The position numbers were made by a program, and so were the translations under genes. A stretch of 64,000 nt of DNA from Streptomyces caeruleatus (GTDB taxonomy: Bacteria > Actinomycetota > Actinomycetes > Streptomycetales > Streptomycetaceae), in assembly GCF_001514235.1 (NCBI RefSeq), contig NZ_KQ948943.1, forward strand, positions 80,445 to 144,444, written 5' to 3'. Shown piece by piece: positions 31,167 through 38,280 of the stretch. The notes beneath the pieces were generated by a model. That model had not been told where the DNA came from. It did no database searches and was given only the letters and a program-made list of their open reading frames with translations. The first letter of the stretch is position 1. Every line of letters begins with the position of its first letter.

Positions 31167-31713
31167 TCACGCACAGGACTCGCGACGCCCCAGGAAGCCC
31201 AGCAGCCGGACGTCGGCACGCGCGCGTGGCCGCACCTCGACCGGCGGCGCGAACCGCACGCCCCGGTCCTCCTCGGTGACCACGCAGCGGGCGACGTTCA
31301 GCAGCTCGGCCGCGAGCGACACCGGGATGGGCCTGGGCCGACCGCAGGCCTGGGCGACGTCCCACCCGTGCACGGCGATCTCGACGGCACCGACGGCGCC
31401 CATCACCCGTACGTCCAGCGGCCGTTCACCGACCAGCACGCGCTGCCCGGCGGGTCCGGCCGCCCAGGCACCGAGCACGGCGCACGCGCGCGTACGGAAG
31501 CCGCAGGCCCGGTCGGTGCGCGGGAACAGCCCGATCCGCCCGCCCGTCAGCCCTTCATAGAGCGCGTCCAGGGAGTCGTCGAGATGCCCGAGCAACTCCC
31601 CCAGATCCCACCCGGCGCACGGCGTCCGGCCCCCGAGACTCCCCCGCGTCCACCTCGGCGACGCTCCCCAGCGCGTAGGCGAGCGAACGCTCCAGCAGCT
31701 CCCCGGAGCTCAT
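31167..31713 (-). pseudogene. TIGR03086/DinB-type metal-binding protein gene with a frameshift
   Basis: From ATG 31713 the sequence encodes ELLERSLAYALGSVAEVDAG, a good N-terminal helix for the maleylpyruvate-isomerase/DinB-like TIGR03086 family. The frame then needs a shift by one base: the next expected block, RTPCAGWDLGELLGHLDDSL, lies in another frame, which continues to 31167 with AVEIAVHGWDVAQACG. Joined, they would make a protein of about 180 residues. The indel falls in the G/C run at about 31626-31637; removing one base restores the reading frame. It may be a true mutation or a sequencing error. The intact family binds a metal through three His residues and often uses mycothiol. Confidence 0.7.
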
Positions 31714-31814
31714 GACAGGCCCCGCAAGGCCGTCAGCGTGCCTTCAGGCGCCGTCCGAGGCGCCTCCTGGCCGGTCGTGTTCGTCCCCGCAGTCGTGTCC
31801 GCTGTCGAGTTCAT
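31710..31814 (-). CDS. Small upstream ORF, 34 residues, coupled to the TIGR03086 gene
   Basis: ATG with GGAGGGAG 6-8 nt upstream, then 34 codons rich in Thr and Ala; its TGA overlaps the ATG of the TIGR03086 gene in the ATGA arrangement. The ribosome binding site and coupling make translation plausible. No similarity is recognised; it may only deliver ribosomes to the next start. Confidence 0.4.
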   Translation of the reverse strand: MNSTADTTAGTNTTGQEAPRTAPEGTLTALRGLS

Positions 31815-31863
31815 CCCCGCTCCCTCCGTCACCGATACAGACCGGCGGAGCGGCGAAAACGAA

Positions 31864-31897
31864 TCGGCCGGTCCTGGACCACTCCAGAACCGGCCGA
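31864..31897 (-). terminator. Hairpin terminator downstream of rluB
   Basis: A 9-bp stem TCGGCCGGT / ACCGGCCGA with a 16-nt loop that can extend through CTGGA/TCCAG, ending 15 bp past the rluB stop on the minus strand. Confidence 0.65.
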
Positions 31898-31911
31898 CGC
31901 TGGGGGGCGAC

Positions 31912-33039
31912 CTACAGGTCGACCTCCTGCATCAACATCCCGACCTCGGTGTTCGACAGCCGCCGCAGCCAGCCCGACTTCTGGTCGCCGAGGGTGATCG
32001 GCCCGAAGGAGGTGCGGACCAGCTTCTCGACGGGGAAGCCCGCCTCGGCCAGCATGCGGCGCACGATGTGCTTGCGGCCCTCGTGCAGGGTGACCTCGAC
32101 CAGGTAGTTCTTGCCGGTCTGCTCGACGACCCGGAAGTGGTCCGCGCGCGCGTAGCCGTCCTCCAGCTGGATGCCGTCCTTGAGCTTCTTGCCCAGGTCG
32201 CGCGGGATCGGGCCGACGATGGCCGCCAGGTAGGTCTTCTTGACGCCGTACTTGGGGTGGGTGAGGCGGTGGGCCAGCTCGCCGTGGTTGGTGAGCAGGA
32301 TGACGCCCTCGGTCTCGGTGTCGAGCCGGCCGACGTGGAAGAGCCGGGTCTCACGGTTGGTGACGTAGTCACCGAGGCACTGCCGCCCCTCCGGGTCCTC
32401 CATGGTCGAGACGACACCGGCGGGCTTGTTGAGCGAGAAGAACTGGTACGACTGCGTGGCGACGGTCAGCCCGTCGACCTTGACCTCGTCCTTCTCCGGG
32501 TCGACCCGCTTGCCCTGCTCCAGCACGATCTCGCCGTTGACCTCGACCCGCGCCTGCTCGATGAGCTCCTCGCAGGCGCGCCGGGAGCCGTAGCCGGCCC
32601 GCGCGAGCACCTTCTGGAGGCGCTCGCCCTCCTGCTCGGCGCCCGGGAAGGTCTTGGGCAGCTTGACGTCCTTCTTGCCCGCGTAGCGCTCCCGGTTGCG
32701 CTCCTCGGCGCGGGCGTCGTACTCACGGGAGGTCGCCGGCGCCGAACGGCCCCGACCGGTGCCGCGCTGCTGGCCCTGCTTGGGCCCGCCCTTGGCGCCG
32801 CCGCGCGCGGAGGCACCGCGCCCCGACTTCGGGCCGTCCTGGGTGGCGCCGGGGCCCACGTCGTAGCGCCGCTCCTCCGGGCGCGGCTTCTTCGGCCGGC
32901 CGCCCTGCTTGTCGTCGCGGTTGTTGCCGGCGCCGCGGTAGTTGCCGCGGCCCCCGCTGCTCCCGCCGCGGCCGCCGCTGTTGCCACCACGGCTCCCGCC
33001 GTTGTTTCCGCTGCTGTTCCTGCCGCTGCTGCTTCGCAT
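31912..33039 (-). CDS. rluB: 23S rRNA pseudouridine synthase, RluB/RsuA family, with disordered Gly/Arg-rich N-terminus
   Basis: A 375-residue enzyme. Residues 1-130 are a disordered extension full of Gly, Arg, Ser and Asn, including RGG-like pieces. An S4 RNA-binding domain follows (ERLQKVLARAGYGSRRACEELI), then the catalytic domain with HVGRLDTETEG holding the essential Asp. Members isomerise a uridine in 23S rRNA. The ATG overlaps the scpB stop (TGATG), so it is the last gene of the parA-scpA-scpB-rluB group. The long N-terminus is usual for Streptomyces and may bind RNA non-specifically. Confidence 0.9.
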   Translation of the reverse strand: MRSSSGRNSSGNNGGSRGGNSGGRGGSSGGRGNYRGAGNNRDDKQGGRPKKPRPEERRYDVGPGATQDGPKSGRGASARGGAKGGPKQGQQRGTGRGRSAPATSREYDARAEERNRERYAGKKDVKLPKTFPGAEQEGERLQKVLARAGYGSRRACEELIEQARVEVNGEIVLEQGKRVDPEKDEVKVDGLTVATQSYQFFSLNKPAGVVSTMEDPEGRQCLGDYVTNRETRLFHVGRLDTETEGVILLTNHGELAHRLTHPKYGVKKTYLAAIVGPIPRDLGKKLKDGIQLEDGYARADHFRVVEQTGKNYLVEVTLHEGRKHIVRRMLAEAGFPVEKLVRTSFGPITLGDQKSGWLRRLSNTEVGMLMQEVDL

Positions 33040-33722
33040 CAAAGTTCCGTCTGGTCGTCTACGTCGTCGGTACCCCGGCTCACCGAGGTGCCCGGACCGT
33101 CATCGGGAGCGTCCGGGTCGAACGACGGCACCCCTTCCTGGGTCTCGGCCTCGATCGCCTCCGCCTCCGGGAGGAAGGGCGCGAGCTCCGGGAGCTCGTC
33201 CAGACCGCGCAGGCCCATCCGCTCCAGGAAGTAGTTCGTCGTCCTGTACAGGATCGCACCTGTTTCGGGTTCCGTGCCCGCCTCCTCGACCAGCCCGCGC
33301 TGAAGGAGGGTGCGCATGACCCCGTCGCAGTTCACTCCGCGCACCGCCGAGACGCGGCTACGGCTGACGGGTTGGCGGTACGCGACGACGGCCAGCGTCT
33401 CCAGGGCGGCCTGGGTGAGCCGGGCGGTCTGCCCGTCCAGCACCAGCCGCTCGACGGCGGCCGCGTACTCGGGACGGGTGTAGAAACGCCAGCCGCCCGC
33501 GACGAACCGCAGCTCGAAGCCGCGCCCCTGCACGACGTAGTCGTCGGCCAGCTCCCGCAGGGCACCGGCGATCTGCCGCCGCGGCCGCTCCAGGAGCTTG
33601 GCGAGGCGCTCCTCGGTCGCGGGCTCGTCCACGACCATGAGCATCGCCTCCAGGGCGGGCTTGAGGTCGAGGTCCGCGACGCCGCGCAGCCCGGCCGGAA
33701 GCTCGGTGGTCTCCTCACTCAC
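33039..33722 (-). CDS. scpB: Segregation and condensation protein B
   Basis: A 227-residue protein with two winged-helix domains: LKPALEAMLMVVDEPATEERLAKLL opens the first, and LTQAALETLAVVAYRQPVSRSRVSAVRG marks the second. An acidic, disordered C-terminal tail (about 180-227) follows. ScpB dimers bind ScpA and, with SMC, form the bacterial condensin. The GTG start overlaps the scpA stop by 4 nt. The smc gene is not in this window. Confidence 0.94.
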   Translation of the reverse strand: MSEETTELPAGLRGVADLDLKPALEAMLMVVDEPATEERLAKLLERPRRQIAGALRELADDYVVQGRGFELRFVAGGWRFYTRPEYAAAVERLVLDGQTARLTQAALETLAVVAYRQPVSRSRVSAVRGVNCDGVMRTLLQRGLVEEAGTEPETGAILYRTTNYFLERMGLRGLDELPELAPFLPEAEAIEAETQEGVPSFDPDAPDDGPGTSVSRGTDDVDDQTEL

Positions 33723-34867
33723 GCCTTCTTCTCCTCCTTCGGCGGCTCGGGCGGCCGGTCGAACTCGTCGGTCACCGTGGGCGTCTCGTCCCCGTCCCCG
33801 CCGGTCCAGCGCACGGTGAGCTCCCCGAGCGCGGTCTCCTGGTCCAGGGCCACGGCCTTCTCCCGGTAGAGCTCCAGCAGGGCCAGGAACCGCGCCACGA
33901 CGGTGAGGGTGTCGTCGGTGTCCTCGACGAGAGCCCGGAAGCTGGCCTCGCCGAGCTCCTTCAGCCGCGCGACGACGATCCCGGCCTGTTCCTGCACGCT
34001 GACCAGCGGCGCGTGGATGTGATCGACGTAGACCTGCGGCTTCGGCTTGGGCTGCATCGCCTTGACCGCGAGCCTGGCGAATCCTTCCGCCCCGATGCTG
34101 ATGACGACCTCGGGCAACAGCTCGGCGTGCTGCGGCTCCAGCCCGACGGTCCGCGGATAGCGCCGCGCCTCGTCGTCGAGCCGTCGGCTGAAGATGTCGG
34201 CGATCTGCTTGTACGCCCGGTACTGCAGCAGCCGCGCGAACAGCAGGTCCCGCGCCTCCAGCAGCGCGAGGTCGGCCTCGTCCTCCACCTCGGCGGCGGG
34301 CAGCAGCCGGGCCGCCTTCAGATCGAGCAGCGTGGCCGCGACGACCAGGAACTCGGTCGTCTCGTCCAGGTCCCAGTCCGACCCCATGGCCCTGATGTGC
34401 GCCATGAACTCGTCGGTCACCTTGGACAGCGCGACCTCGGTGACGTCGAGCTTGTGCTTCGAGATCAGCTGGAGGAGGAGATCGAAGGGCCCCTCGAAGT
34501 TGGAGAGGCGGACCTTGAAGACGCCGTCGTCGGGCTCGTCCGGTTCTGCGGCGGGCGGTTCGGGAGGGGCCGCCGCGGCCTCTTGGGCGGGTCGTTCGGC
34601 AACGGCCTCCGACGGCTGCGCAGCGGTCGGCTCGTCGTCATCGCCGCCGCCGTTGTGGGCAGCTGTTCCGCCGGGCGGAACGGGTGGGCACGACGGCCCC
34701 CGGGCCGGAGCCGGAGACCGGACCTCAGCCGGCGCCTCGCTCTCCGCCTCCGCAGGAGGCGAAGGAACCGGCTCGACCGGCGGAGCCGCCCCCGGCCCTC
34801 GCCCCAGCGCACGCCGACGACCGGCTGCTGCGCCGGAGGCCGGGGCGGGAACGTCGTTCGAGGTCAT
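33719..34867 (-). CDS. scpA: Segregation and condensation protein A
   Basis: A 382-residue kleisin. A disordered Pro/Ala/Glu-rich extension takes up residues 1-110. The ScpA domain starts at FKVRLSNFEGPFDLLLQLISKHKLDVTEVAL and runs to TVVARFLALLELYREKAV near the C-terminus. It bridges the SMC heads and binds ScpB. The extension is about 110 residues longer than in Bacillus ScpA, which is normal for Streptomyces. It starts 18 bp after the putative ribbon-helix-helix gene and overlaps scpB. Confidence 0.94.
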   Translation of the reverse strand: MTSNDVPAPASGAAAGRRRALGRGPGAAPPVEPVPSPPAEAESEAPAEVRSPAPARGPSCPPVPPGGTAAHNGGGDDDEPTAAQPSEAVAERPAQEAAAAPPEPPAAEPDEPDDGVFKVRLSNFEGPFDLLLQLISKHKLDVTEVALSKVTDEFMAHIRAMGSDWDLDETTEFLVVAATLLDLKAARLLPAAEVEDEADLALLEARDLLFARLLQYRAYKQIADIFSRRLDDEARRYPRTVGLEPQHAELLPEVVISIGAEGFARLAVKAMQPKPKPQVYVDHIHAPLVSVQEQAGIVVARLKELGEASFRALVEDTDDTLTVVARFLALLELYREKAVALDQETALGELTVRWTGGDGDETPTVTDEFDRPPEPPKEEKKA

Positions 34868-34885
34868 GGCCCCCGCAGGCTACCG

Positions 34886-35500
34886 CTACCGCCCGCGAAG
34901 TCGTCGTACGAGGATGCTGGCGTCTCCGCGGCTCTCCAGATCCGCGAGGACCACGGCCACCGCCTCGCGGACGATCCGCCCCCGGTCGACGGCCAGCCCG
35001 TGCTCACCGCGCAGCACGAGACGCGCGTGCTCCAGGTCCATGAGCTCCTCGGCGGAGACGTACACAGTGATCTTCTCGTCGTGCCGTTCACGCCCACTGG
35101 GCCGGCGCGAGGCGCTCCGCCCCCGCTTGCGCGGCGCGGCGGAGGCCGAAGCGGCAGCGGCTCCGGACCCGGCAGAACCGCCGGAGGCACCCGCGGCAGA
35201 ACCTTCCTGCGCCCCCTCCTGCCGGCGCGCGGAGCGCTCCGCGGCCCGGCTGCGTGACTCACCGGCGTCGACGGACTCCGCGTCGGCCGCCACATGCTCC
35301 GCGCCGTCACCGTCGCCGCCCTGCACGGGCACCGACTGCGGCGCGTCCTCGGCGGCCGCGGCGGGATCGCTCTCCCCCGCGGGAGCCGGCACCCGGGCCT
35401 CGCCGTTGGCCGGGCGCCGGGGAGTGGACGGCTGGAGCGCCATACCCCCTGTCGTACGGAACAGTTCGTCGGCCCCCGGCAGACTCACTCGGCGTGACAC
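34886..35500 (-). CDS. Conserved hypothetical protein, possible C-terminal ribbon-helix-helix domain
   Basis: A 204-residue protein. Residues 1-135 are disordered and rich in Ala, Gly, Glu, Ser and Arg. Only the last 65 residues look folded: KITVYVSAEELMDLEHARL, then RGRIVREAVAVVLADLESRG. A short beta strand followed by two helices is the pattern of ribbon-helix-helix DNA-binding proteins that partner ParA ATPases. This is inferred from the pattern. The GTG start lies 16 nt inside the parA 3' end, so it is coupled to parA; a ParB-like partner role is possible but unproven. Confidence 0.65.
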   Translation of the reverse strand: MSRRVSLPGADELFRTTGGMALQPSTPRRPANGEARVPAPAGESDPAAAAEDAPQSVPVQGGDGDGAEHVAADAESVDAGESRSRAAERSARRQEGAQEGSAAGASGGSAGSGAAAASASAAPRKRGRSASRRPSGRERHDEKITVYVSAEELMDLEHARLVLRGEHGLAVDRGRIVREAVAVVLADLESRGDASILVRRLRGR

Positions 35501-36663
35501 CGGGCGAGCACCTCCCTGGCGAGCTGGCGATAGGCGGCGGCCCCGACGGAGTTGGAGGCGTACGTGGTGATCGGCTCACCGGCGACCGTGGTCTCCGGGA
35601 AGCGGACCGTGCGCCCGATGACCGTGTGGTAGACGTGGTCGTCGAACGCCTCGACCACACGGGCCAGCACCTCGCGGCTGTGGACCGTGCGCGAGTCGTA
35701 CATCGTGGCCAGGATTCCGTCGAGCTCCAGCTCCGGGTTGAGCCGCTCCTGGACCTTCTCGATGGTCTCGGTCAGCAGGGCCACGCCACGGAGGGCGAAG
35801 AACTCGCACTCCAGCGGCACGATCACCTTGTGGGCGGCCGTCAGGGCGTTCACCGTGAGCAGACCCAGCGAGGGCTGACAGTCGATCACGATGAAGTCGT
35901 AGTCGGGCAGCAGCGGCTTCAGGGCGCGCTGGAGCGTCGACTCGCGCGCGACCTCGCTGACCAGCTGGACCTCGGCGGCCGACAGGTCGATGTTGCTCGG
36001 GAGCAGGTCCATGTTGGGGACCGCCGTCTTCAGGAGCACCTCGTCGGCCGACATGCCCCGCTCCATGAGCAGGTTGTAGACCGTGAGGTCGAGCTCCATC
36101 GGATTGACGCCGAGTCCGACCGAGAGCGCGCCCTGGGGGTCGAAGTCGACGAGCAGGACCCGGCGTCCGTATTCCGCGAGTGCCGCACCCAGGTTGATGG
36201 TCGACGTCGTCTTGCCGACGCCGCCCTTCTGGTTGCACATCGCGATGATCTTCGCGGGGCCGTGGTCGGTCAGCGGACCCGGGATCGGGAAGTACGGCAG
36301 CGGACGCCCGGTCGGGCCGATGCGCTCGCGGCGCTGCCGGGCAGCGTCGGGCGCGAGGGTGGCCGCGTACTCGGGGTCGGGCTCGTACTCCGCGTCGGGG
36401 TCGTAGAAGTGCCCGTCGGGCAGTTCGTCGTAGTCGGCGAATTGGTTGTGGGGCGCGCCACTTCCGTCGCCGGCCATGGCGTTCACGTGATGGCCATCCA
36501 TGCTCTGGTGTGCTGTCTGAGTCAACCCTGAGATCTGGTGACTCTGGTGGGCTGCGAAGGTGCGCACCGCAACGGAGCCGACAGCCTCGAATCCCGCGGG
36601 ACCCTGGCCCCGTACCGGCATTCCTGGTTGACCACCCCCGGGAGAAAATGTCGACTCATTCAC
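35485..36663 (-). CDS. ParA/Soj-like ATPase of the segregation cluster
   Basis: A 392-residue ATPase. A 110-residue N-terminal extension, rich in Gln, His, Asp and Pro, precedes the deviant Walker A CNQKGGVGKTTSTINLG, the Walker A' region LLVDFDPQGALSVGLG and IVIDCQPSLGLLTVNAL. This is a second ParA-like protein of Streptomyces in the position of SCO1772 as I recall it, distinct from the oriC parA; no parB or parS is nearby. AAGGAGG 11 nt upstream supports the GTG at 36663. It heads a coupled group (parA, hypothetical, scpA, scpB, rluB), implying a role in chromosome organisation. Confidence 0.9.
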   Translation of the reverse strand: MNESTFSPGGGQPGMPVRGQGPAGFEAVGSVAVRTFAAHQSHQISGLTQTAHQSMDGHHVNAMAGDGSGAPHNQFADYDELPDGHFYDPDAEYEPDPEYAATLAPDAARQRRERIGPTGRPLPYFPIPGPLTDHGPAKIIAMCNQKGGVGKTTSTINLGAALAEYGRRVLLVDFDPQGALSVGLGVNPMELDLTVYNLLMERGMSADEVLLKTAVPNMDLLPSNIDLSAAEVQLVSEVARESTLQRALKPLLPDYDFIVIDCQPSLGLLTVNALTAAHKVIVPLECEFFALRGVALLTETIEKVQERLNPELELDGILATMYDSRTVHSREVLARVVEAFDDHVYHTVIGRTVRFPETTVAGEPITTYASNSVGAAAYRQLAREVLARCHAE

Positions 36664-37020
36664 AAGTCGTCTTACCTCCTTGGTGACCAGGAAACTTCTA
36701 GACAGGTCAGCGTGGCACCATGCCGACAGTCGGCGACTCTATGGCGTGTCGGGCATCCGCAGCAACACAATCCGCCGGACCGGGCAGATGTGTCGACAAT
36801 GAAACATCCCGCTGTCAAGGGCGTACGGCCGTCGCACAGCAGGTTTCGCGGGTGTGCGAATCGGGCGAAGGGTTGCGTTCGAGGCGAGTTGACCGAGAGT
36901 CGCAAAGTGACCATACACACATCCGGCCGGACCTTTTCGGGCAAGGTCCGGCCGGGTGCGTTCGGTTGACGACTTGTGTTGACGTATCGCCTTTACCAGA
37001 AAGTGACTTAGCCGATCGGC
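36664..37020. other. Intergenic region between ald and the parA-like gene
   Basis: These 357 bp contain the ald terminator (36923-36955) and the promoter and AAGGAGG ribosome binding site of the parA-like gene. The part at 36700-36900 has a composition less GC-rich than the genes, but no coding sequence or RNA gene can be recognised. Confidence 0.5.
36923..36955 (-). terminator. Hairpin terminator downstream of ald
   Basis: A perfect 13-bp stem (CCGGCCGGACCTT and its complement) with a 7-nt loop, 65 bp after the ald stop on the minus strand. Confidence 0.8.
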
Positions 37021-38136
37021 TCAGCCGAGCAGCGTTTCGAGCTCCGCGTGCTCCAGGCCGTGCGCCTCGGCGACCTCCCGGTAAACGACCTTGCCGTCAT
37101 GCGTGTTGAGGCCCTTGGCCAGCGCGGCGTCGCGGCGCAGCGCCTCGACCCAGCCCCGGTTGGCGAGTTCGAGGATGTAGGGCAGCGTGGCGTTGGTCAG
37201 CGCGTAGGTGGAGGTGTTGGGCACCGCACCCGGCATGTTGGCGACGCAGTAGAAGACCGAGTTGTGGACCGGGAAGGTCGGCTCGGCGTGCGTGGTGGGG
37301 TGCGAGTCCTCGAAGCAGCCGCCCTGGTCGATCGCGATGTCGACAAGAACACTTCCCGGCTTCATCCGGGAGACCAGCTCGTTGGTGACCAGCTTCGGGG
37401 CCTTGGCACCCGGGATGAGGACCGCGCCGATGACGAGGTCGGCCTCGAGGCAGGCCTTCTCCAGCTCCAGGGCGTTGGAGACGACGGTCTGGATCTTCGT
37501 GCCGAAGACCTTGTCCGCCTCCTTGAGCTTGTTGATGTCCTTGTCGAGCAGGGTCACGTGGAAGCCCATGCCGATGGCGATCTGCGCGGCGTTCCAGCCG
37601 GAGACGCCGCCGCCGATGACGACGGCCCGGCCGGCCAGCACGCCCGGGACGCCGCCCGGCAGCACACCGCGGCCGCCGTTGGCGCGCATCAGGTGGTAGG
37701 CGCCGACCTGCGGGGCGAGCCGGCCGGCCACCTCGGACATGGGGGCGAGCAGCGGCAGAGCGCGGGAGGGCAGCTCGACCGTCTCGTAGGCGATCGCCGT
37801 GGTGCCGGACTCGACGAGGGCGTCCGTGCACTCCTTGGAGGCGGCCAGGTGCAGGTAGGTGAAGAGCGTCTGGTCCTTGCGGAGGCGGTGGTACTCCTCA
37901 GCGATGGGCTCCTTGACCTTCAGCAGCAGGTCGGCGGTGGCCCACACCTCGTCGGCGGTCGGCAGGATCTGGGCGCCTGCGGCGACGTACTCACTGTCCG
38001 GGATCGACGAGCCGACACCGGCGTTCTGCTCGATGACGACCTGGTGGCCGTGGCGCACCAGCTCCAGCACGCCGGCGGGGGTGATGGCCACCCGGAACTC
38101 GTTGTTCTTGACCTCGCGGGGGATGCCGACCTTCAC
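37021..38136 (-). CDS. ald: Alanine dehydrogenase
   Basis: A 371-residue enzyme, the same length as mycobacterial Ald. MKVGIPREVKNNEFRVAITP is the canonical start, with the substrate-binding Arg and a catalytic Lys further on (LLLKVKEP). The NAD-binding loop is VVIGGGVSGWNAAQIA. It interconverts L-alanine with pyruvate and ammonia. GTG 38136 was preferred over GTG 38145 because AAGGA lies 11 nt before it and the length matches the family. An 11-bp palindrome (ATTGCATCAAT) about 140 bp upstream may bind an Lrp-type regulator. Confidence 0.94.
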   Translation of the reverse strand: MKVGIPREVKNNEFRVAITPAGVLELVRHGHQVVIEQNAGVGSSIPDSEYVAAGAQILPTADEVWATADLLLKVKEPIAEEYHRLRKDQTLFTYLHLAASKECTDALVESGTTAIAYETVELPSRALPLLAPMSEVAGRLAPQVGAYHLMRANGGRGVLPGGVPGVLAGRAVVIGGGVSGWNAAQIAIGMGFHVTLLDKDINKLKEADKVFGTKIQTVVSNALELEKACLEADLVIGAVLIPGAKAPKLVTNELVSRMKPGSVLVDIAIDQGGCFEDSHPTTHAEPTFPVHNSVFYCVANMPGAVPNTSTYALTNATLPYILELANRGWVEALRRDAALAKGLNTHDGKVVYREVAEAHGLEHAELETLLG

Positions 38137-38280
38137 GTCGATCACGGTCCTTGGCTCAGAGGGTGTGGGGCATTGCATGACATTCCCAGGCATGCGGGGG
38201 CACACCGGGGTACACCGCAGGAGAAGGTGCGGCAGAGCCAGTCTAATGAAGGTGTTCCCGCTGTCTAGCCTTTCATTGCA

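Noticed and set aside
35485..36663. Chromosomal parABS locus
   Set aside because: The ATPase is ParA-like but there is no parB and no GTTTCACGTGAAAC-type parS nearby, and the neighbours are scpA/scpB/rluB, not oriC genes.
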